Below, one piece after another: positions 32,458-44,274 of a stretch of DNA of 64,000 nt. Below the pieces are notes generated by a model. It was not told the origin of the DNA, made no database searches, and saw only the letters and a list, made by a program, of their open reading frames with translations. This DNA is from Acheta domesticus (lineage: Eukaryota > Arthropoda > Insecta > Orthoptera > Gryllidae), in the NCBI GenBank assembly GCA_031308135.1, contig JAHLJT010009436.1:161236885-161300884 (forward strand), given 5' to 3'. The stretch's first letter is position 1. Each line of letters opens with the position of its first letter. Position numbers and translations under genes: made by a program.

Positions 32458-34927
32458 GTTAAGAGGTGAATGAACTCTAAATTCAGTATTGTTCCTTGCA
32501 TTCATCATTATATAGTGAATATGAATGTGTGTGACTGTAAGTTCCAGAGGTATGTAAAAGTCTTAATATTAAGTTGTAAATTAAATTTGACACTACTCTT
32601 GCACAAAATAAGTGTAGAGAAGTGCTATGTATGTCACTATGTGCTTAATGCTCTGACTTACGATGTAAATATTACCCCTTAAGTGCATCATGAATTTATT
32701 TCATCTCTAGTCACTTGTACTTAAAATACTGTCATTAATGCAAATTTAAAATTTTGATTTTGATGTTGAAAAATATTCTTTTAGAATTGTTTATGTGTAT
32801 TGTGACATTATTTATTGTGTAGCATATATGGAAAGCTTTTAAATTTGAATTGATGATTTACGATAAAAAAATCATTTATTTCAGTATTCTTGAGCTGTAC
32901 CAGGAATTTTATTATATAATGGAACATATCTAGTATTGTTTCATTATATCCAATAACGTAAATAGAAATTGAAGGCCCAAATCATGACAAAGAATATTAA
33001 TTACATGTGGCTTATCACTCATAATTTTCATATTTGTATATACTGTATGGTGAACAAGGTATATATATACATATGTGTGATTGCAATTGCTTTTTAATTG
33101 AGTAAAAATGTGAACTATCACACTGTTTGCATGAAAAATGTACATTGGGAAAGTTCAGTTTCATTTTAGTGTGAAAATTGCCATTATTTGTATGATACTC
33201 GTAACCTGCTTTCGTACTCACTAAATGACTTATTTGCAAAATGAAGAAAAATTGAAATACTGTAAGTTTTGTATTTATAAAACATTATTTTAGTAATTTT
33301 TCATTAAAAATTATAGGCAGTAGATGACAATAATACCCTTATTACAATTCTTTTTTAAAAATGTTTGCTTGAAAGAAGCATGTTGGAAGGTCAATCTAAG
33401 AATGAGATTAGATTCCAGAGTTTTAATTGCAATACTCCAAAAATTGAATGAGATGAAAAATTTATTTATACTCATATTTCTGCAGTGCAGGTTATTTATC
33501 ACATATTTATTATTACTAAATATAAGAAAGTAACACATTGTTGTATTTGAATCCAAATTGGATGTAGATGAAATAACTGTTGTAGTTATATTTATTGCAA
33601 ATAAGGCAGCACAGGTGCTACTACAAGCCCAAAGAAAAAGATGTTGAAGTTCTCTGTGTGAAAAAAATTCTAAATTTTGTGTCAAATGAATTTTTATTGA
33701 ATTCATTCCCTATTTTTAGCTGAGAAATAATTCTCTTGAGGGTTTTGTTACTAGTAGGTAAAATTTATTTTACTTATTTATATTATTAAATTTTAAATTG
33801 TTTTTGTTTTTATTTATATCGTTATAATTGTTAGTTTTCTAGTCATAAAAATAATATTGAAGGGAAAAGGTATATTTAAAATTCAATGTATACACTGAGG
33901 CATAACACTAAAACTTCATTAGCAACTCTTTGATAGAACATATTTATATCTGCATAATAAAATGGAGAAGTGATGTTCCAATAGTCCAGATGCTTCAAGA
34001 TATTTGATTTAGGATAAATAAATGAATTAGAACTGTCCAAAGGAATTGAATCGTTTTAAATCTTGAAACTTCTCACAGTCACAATTTCACACATACTCTC
34101 GTTTCTATCAAATTAAACAGATGGAAATAATGATATTATTTGTTATTCTATTACATTTGAGCATAATTTGATTACTATAATTAATATTTGCATGACAACT
34201 TGTCTTAATGTGTTTAAGATTTTATTATTTCTTATTAAAATCAGAACTCTCCATCAGAAGATCAAAATCCTATTGACCCTTCAATTATAATTTAGGGTAA
34301 TGATTGTTGGGAAAAAAAAACACTACATTTGTAAATGATATACTACCTAACAAACAAATTAATATTTACTTGATTTAACTCACCTGTTTTCATTTTTTGC
34401 TATTACTGCATGTTTCCATGCTTTACGATTTTCTTTACCTATTGGCAAGGGGGTAGGGAGTGCTTAAGATAATCATTATGCAATATTCATTTTTCTAGTC
34501 AAATCAAAAAAACAACAAATTTTATTACGTGTATTTTTTAAACTACGACCCTGAATTTTTGTTTTAAAGATGGAGAGAACCAAGTTATTTGTTTAGTAAG
34601 TGAAATACTTTTTTAACTTTTTCTAGATTTTTTGAAAAATATTTTTATTATTTATTTAAAATGTACCTTCTTTTAATTGTTTATTAAGGTTATAAAATTT
34701 TGGATTCCTTAAGTTTATATAAAAATGAAAAATAACAAAACAAAAATTCATGATATATTTTTATTTTTTACTTTATACTATAGGGAAGTGAATCAAGTTT
34801 TACTGTGAATTAATGGTAGTACGTGAAGTAATGAATGAATGCATCAAAGGTGTATAAAACTTTGAAAAGATTTCAGTTCACATGTGCTGTATTACATTTT
34901 TACAGGCAACTTGTTTATAATGTTTTA
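32458..34927. other. Distal 3' UTR and intergenic AT-rich sequence
   Basis: Very AT-rich (long T and A runs). It probably begins as the 3' UTR of the long Srrm234 isoform. No coding segment was recognised. Confidence 0.4.
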
Positions 34928-35429
34928 TGTGGAGGCAGGTTAACAGGGCTTGGTAAGTGTTGAGCAGAATTAATTTACAACATCGTTGTTTGCCAACGTT
35001 TCGGAAAATGTATTTCCATTATCAGGGCTATATACAACATGAGAGAGAAGACAATGTAACATTAAACTACCAAAAAACAAATCAATTAATATACCCTACC
35101 CGGATACAGTGAAATTACATTTAAATTTACATACCTTACAACATCCAATTGACTATTCATATAATAACAGCTACATGCTGTGGATCCTGAGTTGCCTCAC
35201 ACGTGGTGATGTTAGACGTATGAATGTTCCTCACCATGTGTGTGTAATTTCACTGTATCCAGATAGGGTATATTAATTGATTTGTTTTTTGGTAGTTTAA
35301 TGTTACATTGTCTTCTCTCGTGTTGTATATAGCCCCGATGAAGGAAATACATTTTCCGAAACATTGGCAAATGATGTTGTAAATTAATTCTGCTCAACAC
35401 TGACCAAGCCCTGTTCACCTGCCTCCACA
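34928..35429. repeat. Fold-back (inverted-repeat) element, 502 bp
   Basis: The left arm 34928-35118 and right arm 35243-35429 are near-perfect inverse copies, both starting TGTGGAGGCAGGT from the outside, around a loop of about 124 bp. The outer edges are flanked by similar TTTATAAT words. Within each arm is a conserved CTGAT(G)A...GGAAATACATTTTCC...GAAAC motif. No protein is encoded. Confidence 0.85.
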
Positions 35430-37575
35430 TTTATAATTATGGTCAATAAGCATTTTTCATATTTTTTATAGCAAAAAATATTTCTGACATTTATTCACAC
35501 AGTGACAAATTAATCTTGTGGTATGTCTGATATCACAGGATATTAATTTTGTTAGAATGACTTAGTCTGTGTAATGAAATTAAGGATGAATTACAAAGTA
35601 TCAGAACAATTATCGAAAGAAATATTTTCTTGCCTTGTGTCCTTATACAGCAACTGCTGTTAATGTGTATCTGCCAATTAAAAGAATATTTAATTTAATA
35701 TATGTGCCATGTAAAATAATATTTAATTTTCTTTAGTATCCAATTGCAATGAAATTCAATTCAATGTATACATTTTGAGCTTCTTTCCAAAAGGTACAAA
35801 TCCAACTGGCATACCAATCCAATTTTACAATAGAGAAAAAATTCTTACTCTAAAACAGTAATGGTATTAAATCAATATTTCATTTTTAGTTTTTCTGGGA
35901 GCTATTGAAGTACTTTGTGGCAAATTTTAAATTGTACTTTATTTTATTCCAAAGATATAAGAATTTTAATTTTGGATTTTATACTTTTGGCATAACAAGT
36001 AGAATGAGTTTTGGGTATGGGTATAATTAACGGTCAAATAACTGGTTTTGAGTAAAGTTTGTAATTAACTGATTCATTGAAACACCTTCAAATGATAATC
36101 AAATTAAAATAAAAACGAATCTAAACAATGTGTAGATATTAATTTCATTTATCGTAAAACATACCAATGTTCTAAGAATCATCTTCATTAACTATATTTT
36201 CTTCTACTACAGCTTTATTTTTTTCCAGTTAAAGGTGAAGTGGATTTGGTATGTTTTGCTGTGAAATGAGATATTTGATAACCTCCCACAAACTCAATTC
36301 AGAAGTTTTTGTGAAAAATAATATTGTATTTAGATTCTGACACCACAAAATATCTGCTGTCATCTATAGTTGAATTTTCGAAAAATATGAATTTAGTAAC
36401 CTTTGGAAACAAGCTCCTCATGTATGGTATACTACTATGGAGGGTCATAATTGTTTTTTATCAGTTTATTGAATTGCCTCTAATATTTGTTTAGAACTCA
36501 AGCAATAATCTTAAACTCATCTTTCATCATAATCACATCTGATTTCAAACCCACAATGTGCCTCTTCTGTGATTACTTATTACTTAATTCTTAAACTAAA
36601 AATTACAATAATATTTCACCCTAAAATCATTTTTGTATAATAGTGCAATATCAATGTCTCCCAAAGACCTGAGTTGAATAGTTCGAAATTGTAATTAGGT
36701 ACCTGTGAAGTTAAGGAGCAAGAATTGACTAATTTTTAGAGTAGTCAAATGTACTGGAACTAATACATTTCTCTGGTACTGAAGCAGTTCAGTCTCTTAT
36801 CTGGTTAGAAAATGTTATGTATGTTCTTTATGAGCAATGTCTTCACTTCTTAAATTTGTTCTTGCTGTGGTCTTTAATTTTTTTTTATCACATGCTTTTC
36901 TAAATTGTCACTGCAGGTGGAAGTGATCTGAACTTGCACTGGATGTATTTCTCTACAGATAATAGGTGTCCCTACTTAAAATTCAAGCTGTGTAAAATAA
37001 GAGTTAATAAAACAAATTATTCAAAGAAACTCGAAGAGTGGAAATAAGTCTTCACTTTCTAACATTTGATACAAGATCATATTTTAACATAAGTTTTAAG
37101 AAATCATTTCTCAGTACTCTTCCCCTTGCCTATCAAACTCATATCACATTATTTACATTACATCCTCTCTTTGGATGAAGCACTGTGATTTCATTTTTAT
37201 TATAGTAATAGACTTAGAAATAGGATAAAATGCATTAGAAACGACACGACATTAGAAAATTGTTTTACGTGCTATTCATGAGTTAAAATGTGTGAAAGAA
37301 AATTACTTCCCTATGTACTCATTTTAAATGTTTAATTTGTATTAAATATGTTTTAATAGTTGCAAGACTTCTTTCTTCTGCCCCAGTTAGTTTCATAGTA
37401 ATATATAGTACATACGTATACACACAGTAATATACGCAATGTAGAGAAAGTAATGTAATGTTGCAGAAAATTGATTTTGAGATTTCAGTGGAAATATTTG
37501 GGGGTTTCCTAATACCCAAAAAGTGTTGCTGTTGCTGTTTTCCAAAACGTCTATCCATCTATCTGTTAACAACAC
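35430..37575. other. Intergenic, nothing recognised
   Basis: AT-rich sequence with only short chance frames. No exon-like or repeat-like structure was identified. Confidence 0.4.
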
Positions 37576-37832
37576 TATACTGCGATTTTTGTAGGAAGAG
37601 CTCTCAAGGCCACTCAAATCCCATCTTCGCGATGGAATATGTCACGGTATTTGGCGTCTTTTCTCGGTCTTGCCGGTAGAAGTCGCATGATCGCAAGCAC
37701 TGCTTCATACGGTCGCGATCGTGCGAAGTCTAGCGGAACGACTGTGAATGACACGAAATGCCGTGACATATTCCATCGCGAAGATGGGATTTGAGTGGCC
37801 TTGAGAGCTCTTCCTACAAAAATCGCAGTATA
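37576..37832. mobile_element. Palindromic MITE, copy 1 (249 bp, TATA flanks)
   Basis: The element body is 37580-37828, flanked on both sides by TATA. The termini are CTGCGATTTTTGTAGGAAG and its inverse. The arms are long inverted repeats around a GC-richer middle containing CGGTCGCGATCGTGCG. A second copy of identical length is at 55411-55659, also flanked by TATA. The TA-rich target resembles Tc1/mariner-type insertion. Confidence 0.88.
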
Positions 37833-39310
37833 CCACCTACACTATTCTCAGGATTTTTGCCAAAATGAATCCCTTATCATTCTGTCCTGACTCAATACCT
37901 TGAATTTTGGAAACATTTCTTTGAATTTTGGGGGTACTTTAAACAAAGTCCCAAGGACATTTTAAGTCGTTTTTTTCAACAAATGTATCCTTGAAATTCT
38001 TAAGCAAAAACAGTAAGTAGATATTTCAGGAGTTACATTAACACAATTTGAAACCTCAATTTCTTTGACTCAAAGAAAAATTCCCAACTTACTGAATTAA
38101 TAATGTTGAAACGGCTTTCTCCAGAAAGAGACAAGGAAGTTAAGTTGTTGTCCACAAAATAGCTACTCAACAAACTTAAATACTGACAGTCATAATGCTG
38201 AAAAAAAATTAAACCAGTGCCCTTTTAGAATCAAAATTAAGGAGACCGCTAAGGAAAATTAGGGATCCACTATGTTATATTTCATTATACTACATTTAAT
38301 AGTAAGAACATTAGTAAATTCTTAAAATATACATATCAACAATCAATTACAGATTTTACCAACAATAATTTCAGTAAATTAAATCATTGGAGTAATTTCT
38401 AGTTTCATTTCAATATTATATTCAATCTTAAAAGTTTAATTGGTGTTGGTACTTATAGTTTAATATCTTCTCCTTAACAGGGCATGTCAGTCTTCTTCAT
38501 AGAATCACCAAGTAAAATAAAATTGCTCAGCATTCAATAGTTAAGCATCAGTACGGAAAAACGTTTAATAGTATTGTCTTCATGAATCATTATGATTTTA
38601 ATTTAATGAGATACCAAAAGACTTAGCTATAATCAACAATTTTGCAAGCAAATTGCTTCAATTTTTATTCTTTAATCTAAATAGTTCTTGAAAAAATAAA
38701 ATGGTTCAATGCATTGTACATATTTTTAATATTGAAAACCATTTTCATTTACATTCCCCAAAAAATCATAAATTTTCAAGAGAAATAGATCTAATAATAA
38801 ATCTACCAAGGCTAGTATTTTATGAAACTGTGAATTTTCAACCTCTCAATCAAGACAAAAACTTCTGCCTATTAATTCCCAAGACATTGTAAAATTTTGA
38901 TTAACAAAAGAGAGAAATAATTGTTTTCTAAAGTGATTGTTTTAGCTCTTACTCTTTATCATACCTCACATGAGGAAAGCAAACCACTATACAGAAAAAA
39001 TGAAATGGCATCTTCTGAAATCTAAACCTTCACCAGGCATGCACTGATCTACTTGAGGAAAAAATTATTTAGTGATAAATTATTTACTAGTATTGTGGTC
39101 TTTGGGAAGAAAAATAATAATACTTTTGTTTTCCACTTCTAGTTTCTAGAAATTTTTGTATCTCAAGACACATTGCCAGGTTACCCTAAATATGAGAAGG
39201 TACCTTGAGAGATACTTCACCAAATATATTAATTATTTTCAAAAAAAGTAATGATGTATCAATTAAACATGCAATGAGCAAGAGTTCTTTAATTTTTTAA
39301 CTTTTTACTT
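37833..39310. other. Intergenic, nothing recognised
   Basis: AT-rich sequence without exon-like or known repeat signatures. Confidence 0.35.
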
Positions 39311-39315
39311 TCCTG

Positions 39316-42270
39316 TACACATATGTATATACGGAGTAATATAGGTAGTATTCGGAAAGTTATGTAATGATCATGAAAAAACAGCTAATTTTCAGCAGAA
39401 AAAAATTCATTACCGGACCCTGGTAACAAACTAGTGGTACTACAGAATGGCACACACTTTCCCCTTTTCGTTTACTATTTCCTTGGGTCTGGGATAGCTA
39501 TTCGGAATTGCCACATACTCTTGCCAGCTACCATTTATCGCTGCCCAAAGTATGTTTTTTCACATTTTCTCAATTTTCTGGTTTCCTAATGATAGAAGTG
39601 AAATATTAATTTTAGAAAATTAAAGAACACAAAACCCTCGCCCTAAATGGCAATTTTCTTTTAAGAATTTGCAGCCTTTTTTAAGAAAATGGCATTAAGC
39701 GCTACTAAAAATGCGAAATTTGAAGCTCGAGTTTTCAAAAACACTTCATTTGAAGTAATTTGAAGCACATTAACTCACAAATATAATAATCTTTACAAAT
39801 TGCTGGTAACGTGCATATTAAAGGTGTGAGAGATCTTCCAAAAAATTGCATTTGTGTAATTTTTGAAAAAACAAAAAAATGCCTCAAAATAAACTTTACA
39901 TCATATTAAATAGTGCAATTAACACTATCAATTCCAAAAGTTTGAAGAAAAAAATTTGGAGCCATTTATGAGAAAATGGCATTTGAGCATTTCTGAAAAT
40001 GCAGAATTTTGAACTAGTTTTCACAGAAAACGGTTGAGTTTTCAACAAACTTTACTTGACATTATTTAAAGCACATGTACTCATTAAGAATAATGTCAAC
40101 AAATCACCGCTAATGTAAATATTAACGACATGAGAGACAAGTAAAAAAAGGACATTTTTGCAATTTTTGTGAAAACAAAAGAATACAGCAATATGGTGTT
40201 TTTGTGATCTCATAGATTACATTAGGTACTGTCCTTACTAAAATTCAAAGAAAAACTTTGGAGCCATTTTTGAGAAAATCTTGTTTTTGTAATTTTTTAA
40301 AATTGCACATATTGTACGAAAGGTGCTAAAATTTTCAAAAAAATGTACATGACCTTCAAGAATGAACAAATTTTATTCGAAGAAAAAGTCTCTATCTGCA
40401 ATTTTGTAGTTGGAGGAAGATGCCAAAACAATTTCACACTTTTGCAATTCTCAAATATTCAGAGTTAACAGTGAAAATCAGACCTATCCCTTTTCCTTTT
40501 ATTTTGAATATGTCCAGGGAACTTTGTGTAAAGTACACCCAAAAATTAATGAATCTTTTTCAAAATCTCAAAGCTTTGACTTAGGTCAGATGGACATGGG
40601 TTTCTTCAATTTGGAAAAAATCATACGCATATTTTAGGCGCTAGTGTTGTTCACATACACTGGACAAACGGACGTTTTGCTTTCAATTGGTTTTTTTGGT
40701 ATCAAGGACTTACAAAACAGGGCTTCTAGCTACACCACATGTTAGGGGATTTTTTTTTCTTAATTTAGCAATTGGATTTATCCTCTTTCTTGTTATCATG
40801 GCCCAGCAACAAATTTTTTCTGCCAAAAATTTGCCATTATTTTGTGCAGTATTACATAACTTTCCCTGTACTACACATATTACTCCATATATACAAACGT
40901 ATGCGGGAAAATAAAAAGCGGATAAGAATCCCTGTTTTGTGGGTCCTTGATACCGCAAAACCAATGTCAGTCTGTGAACACCACTAGCACCTACACCATA
41001 CGTAGGATTTTTTTAAATTGAAGAAACCCCTGTCGATCTGGCTCCAGTGGAAGCTTTGAGATTTTGAAAAAGATTCTATAAAATTTGGGAGTACTTTACA
41101 TTAAGCCCCCCTGGATATTTCAAAATTTTCTCAGAAACAACTCCAATTTTTTTCTGTAAAATTCTTGTAATAATAGAGTAAAATACACTTAGTTGCATAC
41201 ATCCGATTTTCATGGTTAATTCTAAATTTTCTAAAATTGCAAAATTTTGAATTTTTGTCGGCATCTTCCTTCAACTACAAAATTACAGATAGAGACTTTT
41301 CCTTCGAATAAAATTTGTTCTTCAGCTGTGTTCTTCAAATAAAATTTGTTCTCCATAGTGAGTTCTTTCATTAAGGTCATGTACACTTTTTTGAAAATTT
41401 TAGTAGTTTTCCTGCAGTATGTGAAATTTTAAAAAATTACAAAAACAATATTTTCCCCAAAAGGCTCCAAATTTTTTCTTTAAACATTTGGTAAGGATAG
41501 TGCCTAATGTACTCTATGAGATGACATAAACATCATATTGCTTTATTCTTTTGTTTTTTCAAAAATTACAAAAAATGGATTTTTTTACTTCTCTCTTACG
41601 TTGTTAATATTTACATTAGCAGCGATTTGTTCACATTATTATATTTATGAGTACATATGCTTTAAATAATGTCAGGTAAAGTTTCTCAAAGACTCAACCG
41701 TTTTCTGTGAAAACTAGCTCGAAATTCTGCATTTTCAGAAACGCTCAAATGCCATTTTCTCATAAATGACTCAAAATTTTTTCTTCAAACTTTTTGAATG
41801 GATAGTGCTAATTGTACTCCTTAATATGCGGTAAAGTTCATTTTGGGGTATTTTTTGTTTTTCCAAAAATTACACAAACGTAATTTTTTTTAAAGAAAGA
41901 ATAAATTTTCATATTTCCAGCAAATTGTAAACACTATTGTATTTGTGAGTTGAAGTACTTCAAATAACTTCTAACGATGTTTTTTGAAAACTCGATAATT
42001 TTCTGTGAAAAAGAGCTTCGAATTTCAAATTTACAGCAACGCTGAAAAGCTATTTTCTTTAATATTCTTAAAATTATATTTCCTTTCTACTATTAGGAAA
42101 CCGAAAAATTAAGAAAATTTTTTAAAAAATTCTTTGGGTGGCGACAGATGGCAGCTGGCTAGAGTATGTGGCAAGTCCTAATAGCTACCCGAGACCAAAG
42201 GAAATAGAAAACTAATACGGGAAAATATGTGCCATTCTGTAGCACCACTAGTTTTCTATTTTACTGGTAA
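39316..42270. repeat. Giant fold-back element, about 2.85 kb, with outer remnant
   Basis: The left arm (about 39415-40730) and right arm (about 40925-42265) are inverse copies at roughly 80% by eye, around a loop of about 195 bp. The outer ends share AAACTAGTGGT.CTACAGAATGGCAC. The inner parts share GGTATCAAGGAC..ACAAAACAGGG. Each arm contains tandem, diverged units of about 300 bp that begin GGAGCCATTT(A/T)TGAGAAAA. Outside the left arm, 39316-39418 is an inverse copy of loop sequence (GGAAAGTTATGTAAT). No coding region was found. Partial relatives lie at 45010-46255, 47765-48240 and 55015-55935. Confidence 0.82.
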
Positions 42271-44028
42271 ATAATTCTTGCATTACACATCACTACTTCG
42301 TATTTCAAGTTTCAAGTTTGTTTTATATTCTATGATCCATCGAATATTTATTTTGTTAATGTTACAATTATCTTGAGGTAAATATTATTTGTTATATTAT
42401 AAATTATTTTTATGGCTTATGTTTATTATTATTATTATTGTTTTGTTGTAATTACTAGGCCCTATGTTATAAATTTACAAGCTCAATGGACTATAGAAAT
42501 TTTCAGAATACTTGGTGTTGAATGTCAATATTGTGTCATACCACTTCATAAAAAGGCAGTGTTTCTCCTGAGATACTATGCTTTTTATTCAATCAAGAAT
42601 TAATGCAGTCAAATTTCTTAAATAAATTCTATGTGCACAATACTGAATTCAACTTCATACAAGGAAACAAAACATGAAGTAAAACTAATGTAAAGATAAT
42701 TTATTTAGTGTTCAAAATGAAGGAGAAACTCTTTGGTTAGACATGTCACACTACTGTGGATTTTCTTTAAGCTCCTGCTTTTAACAACAGCTGTCGTAGG
42801 TGTGGAATGCTACGTTGTGTGTCAGAAGCATATTCTGAAAGACCCTAATTGAAGTTACTATTTCTTCATTGTCTTCATGGATATTCTGTTACAAAACTAT
42901 GTATCCCACAAAATATATTGCCAAGTAATGGAATGCTAATAATTTTAACGCTTAGTTGACAGTTCACTATACAGGTTTAATTAGAAAATGGCCTTTCATC
43001 TTTACTATTTGACATTAAACAAATGCCAGTCTCTGCAACACATCTCTTTCTTGGTTACATGAAATTGCAATTGTGTTACATGAAAAAGAAGCTTGAAAGT
43101 TGTTGCAATTCTGAATTAAGATGAATGTTTTTGGAAAATTTTAACTATGGATAAATTCAAACAAAATGTCAAAGGCTTTTGATGAAACAACAATCACTAA
43201 AGTGATGAGGTATAGATACAGAGAAACTTGCTGAAATAGCCACCAATATTAAGCAGTCACCTCCATTAACGGCCATTTCTTCATGGAAACAATTAATTTT
43301 CCCATAAGATACATGTGAAAATATGACTACGTTGCTCCATTGGTCAAGCCAGTCACATTACATAGATTATCCTGTATTAGAGTGTCACAACTTCTTGACA
43401 ATTTAGAAATTTTGCCCTGCTGGTACTATAAAAAGCCAAAATGTGGTGAAGCTTATTCCTAATTCAGTATTTTCATGCATTTGAAAAAATCTTGTTATTT
43501 TCAACAATAAAATCTAAATTTGCTTTTCTCAGAGGGGAACTTATAATAATAATATAGTTCCACATTTTCATTGTTTTCTGTCAAAATAATTTGATTTTTT
43601 ATAGAAATTAAAAATTAAGATTTGAATTCAAAAGTACACAACGTAAATCAATCCAGAATATTGATTTTGCCCACAGTGTATGAAAAACTTCTCTAAAACA
43701 GTATGTTCATAGTTCTGTTTCCTCAGAATGGGTAGTTCGTTCTTGCAAGATGCATAATTGATAAAAACCAAATTACCTTTAAATTTTTAAAATATTTCTT
43801 TCAAAAATATTTCCAAAGAATGTGTGCATTAGTTCAATTTTTGCAATAATTTAATAATACTTGTTTATGACTTTTCTACATTCATATACCTTCACAATTT
43901 ACTTTTATTTATTGCATTTTTTTTCTAGTACAAAAGACATATTATTCATGATTTTTGTTAAATTGTGACTCTTCACGTGATTTTAAATACACACAATTCA
44001 GTCTCAGGACAAATGGACAAAAAGTCAT
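42271..44028. other. Intergenic, nothing recognised
   Basis: AT-rich sequence between the fold-back element and the GST 3' end. Confidence 0.35.
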
Positions 44029-44034
44029 TTTATT
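44029..44034 (-). promoter_or_regulatory. Polyadenylation signal AATAAA of the GST gene
   Basis: TTTATT on the plus strand, about 41 bases past the GST stop codon on the minus strand. This is the expected position for a compact 3' UTR. Confidence 0.6.
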
Positions 44035-44074
44035 ATAATAAAATCTAATTATTTACATTGCTTATAAAAAATTT

Positions 44075-44274
44075 CTACTTCTTAAAAAATTTGAACATTG
44101 ACATCTTGATAATAGTGGAAAGGGACCTTGCTGGAGGAACGCCTTTGTATTTGTCCACGAAGTGATGCAATTTGCCATGAACTTCTCCAAAATAAGGATT
44201 CGTGTCTCCCTTAATCCTCTCCAGCCATGCAGTAAGAGCTGCTCGATTCCTGTAAGGATTGTAACCAACAATTC
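44075..44274 (-). CDS. GstT: GST exon 5
   Basis: The acceptor is CTGTTCTAG before GAATTG on the minus strand. The exon encodes IVGYNPYRNRAALTAWLERI to the TAG stop at 44077-44075. It opens with two bases completing the split codon from exon 4. Confidence 0.9.

Noticed and set aside
44062..44271. 69-residue minus-strand frame starting MLVTILTGIEQ
   Set aside because: It is an out-of-phase reading of GST exon 5; the phase-correct frame gives the GST C-terminus.
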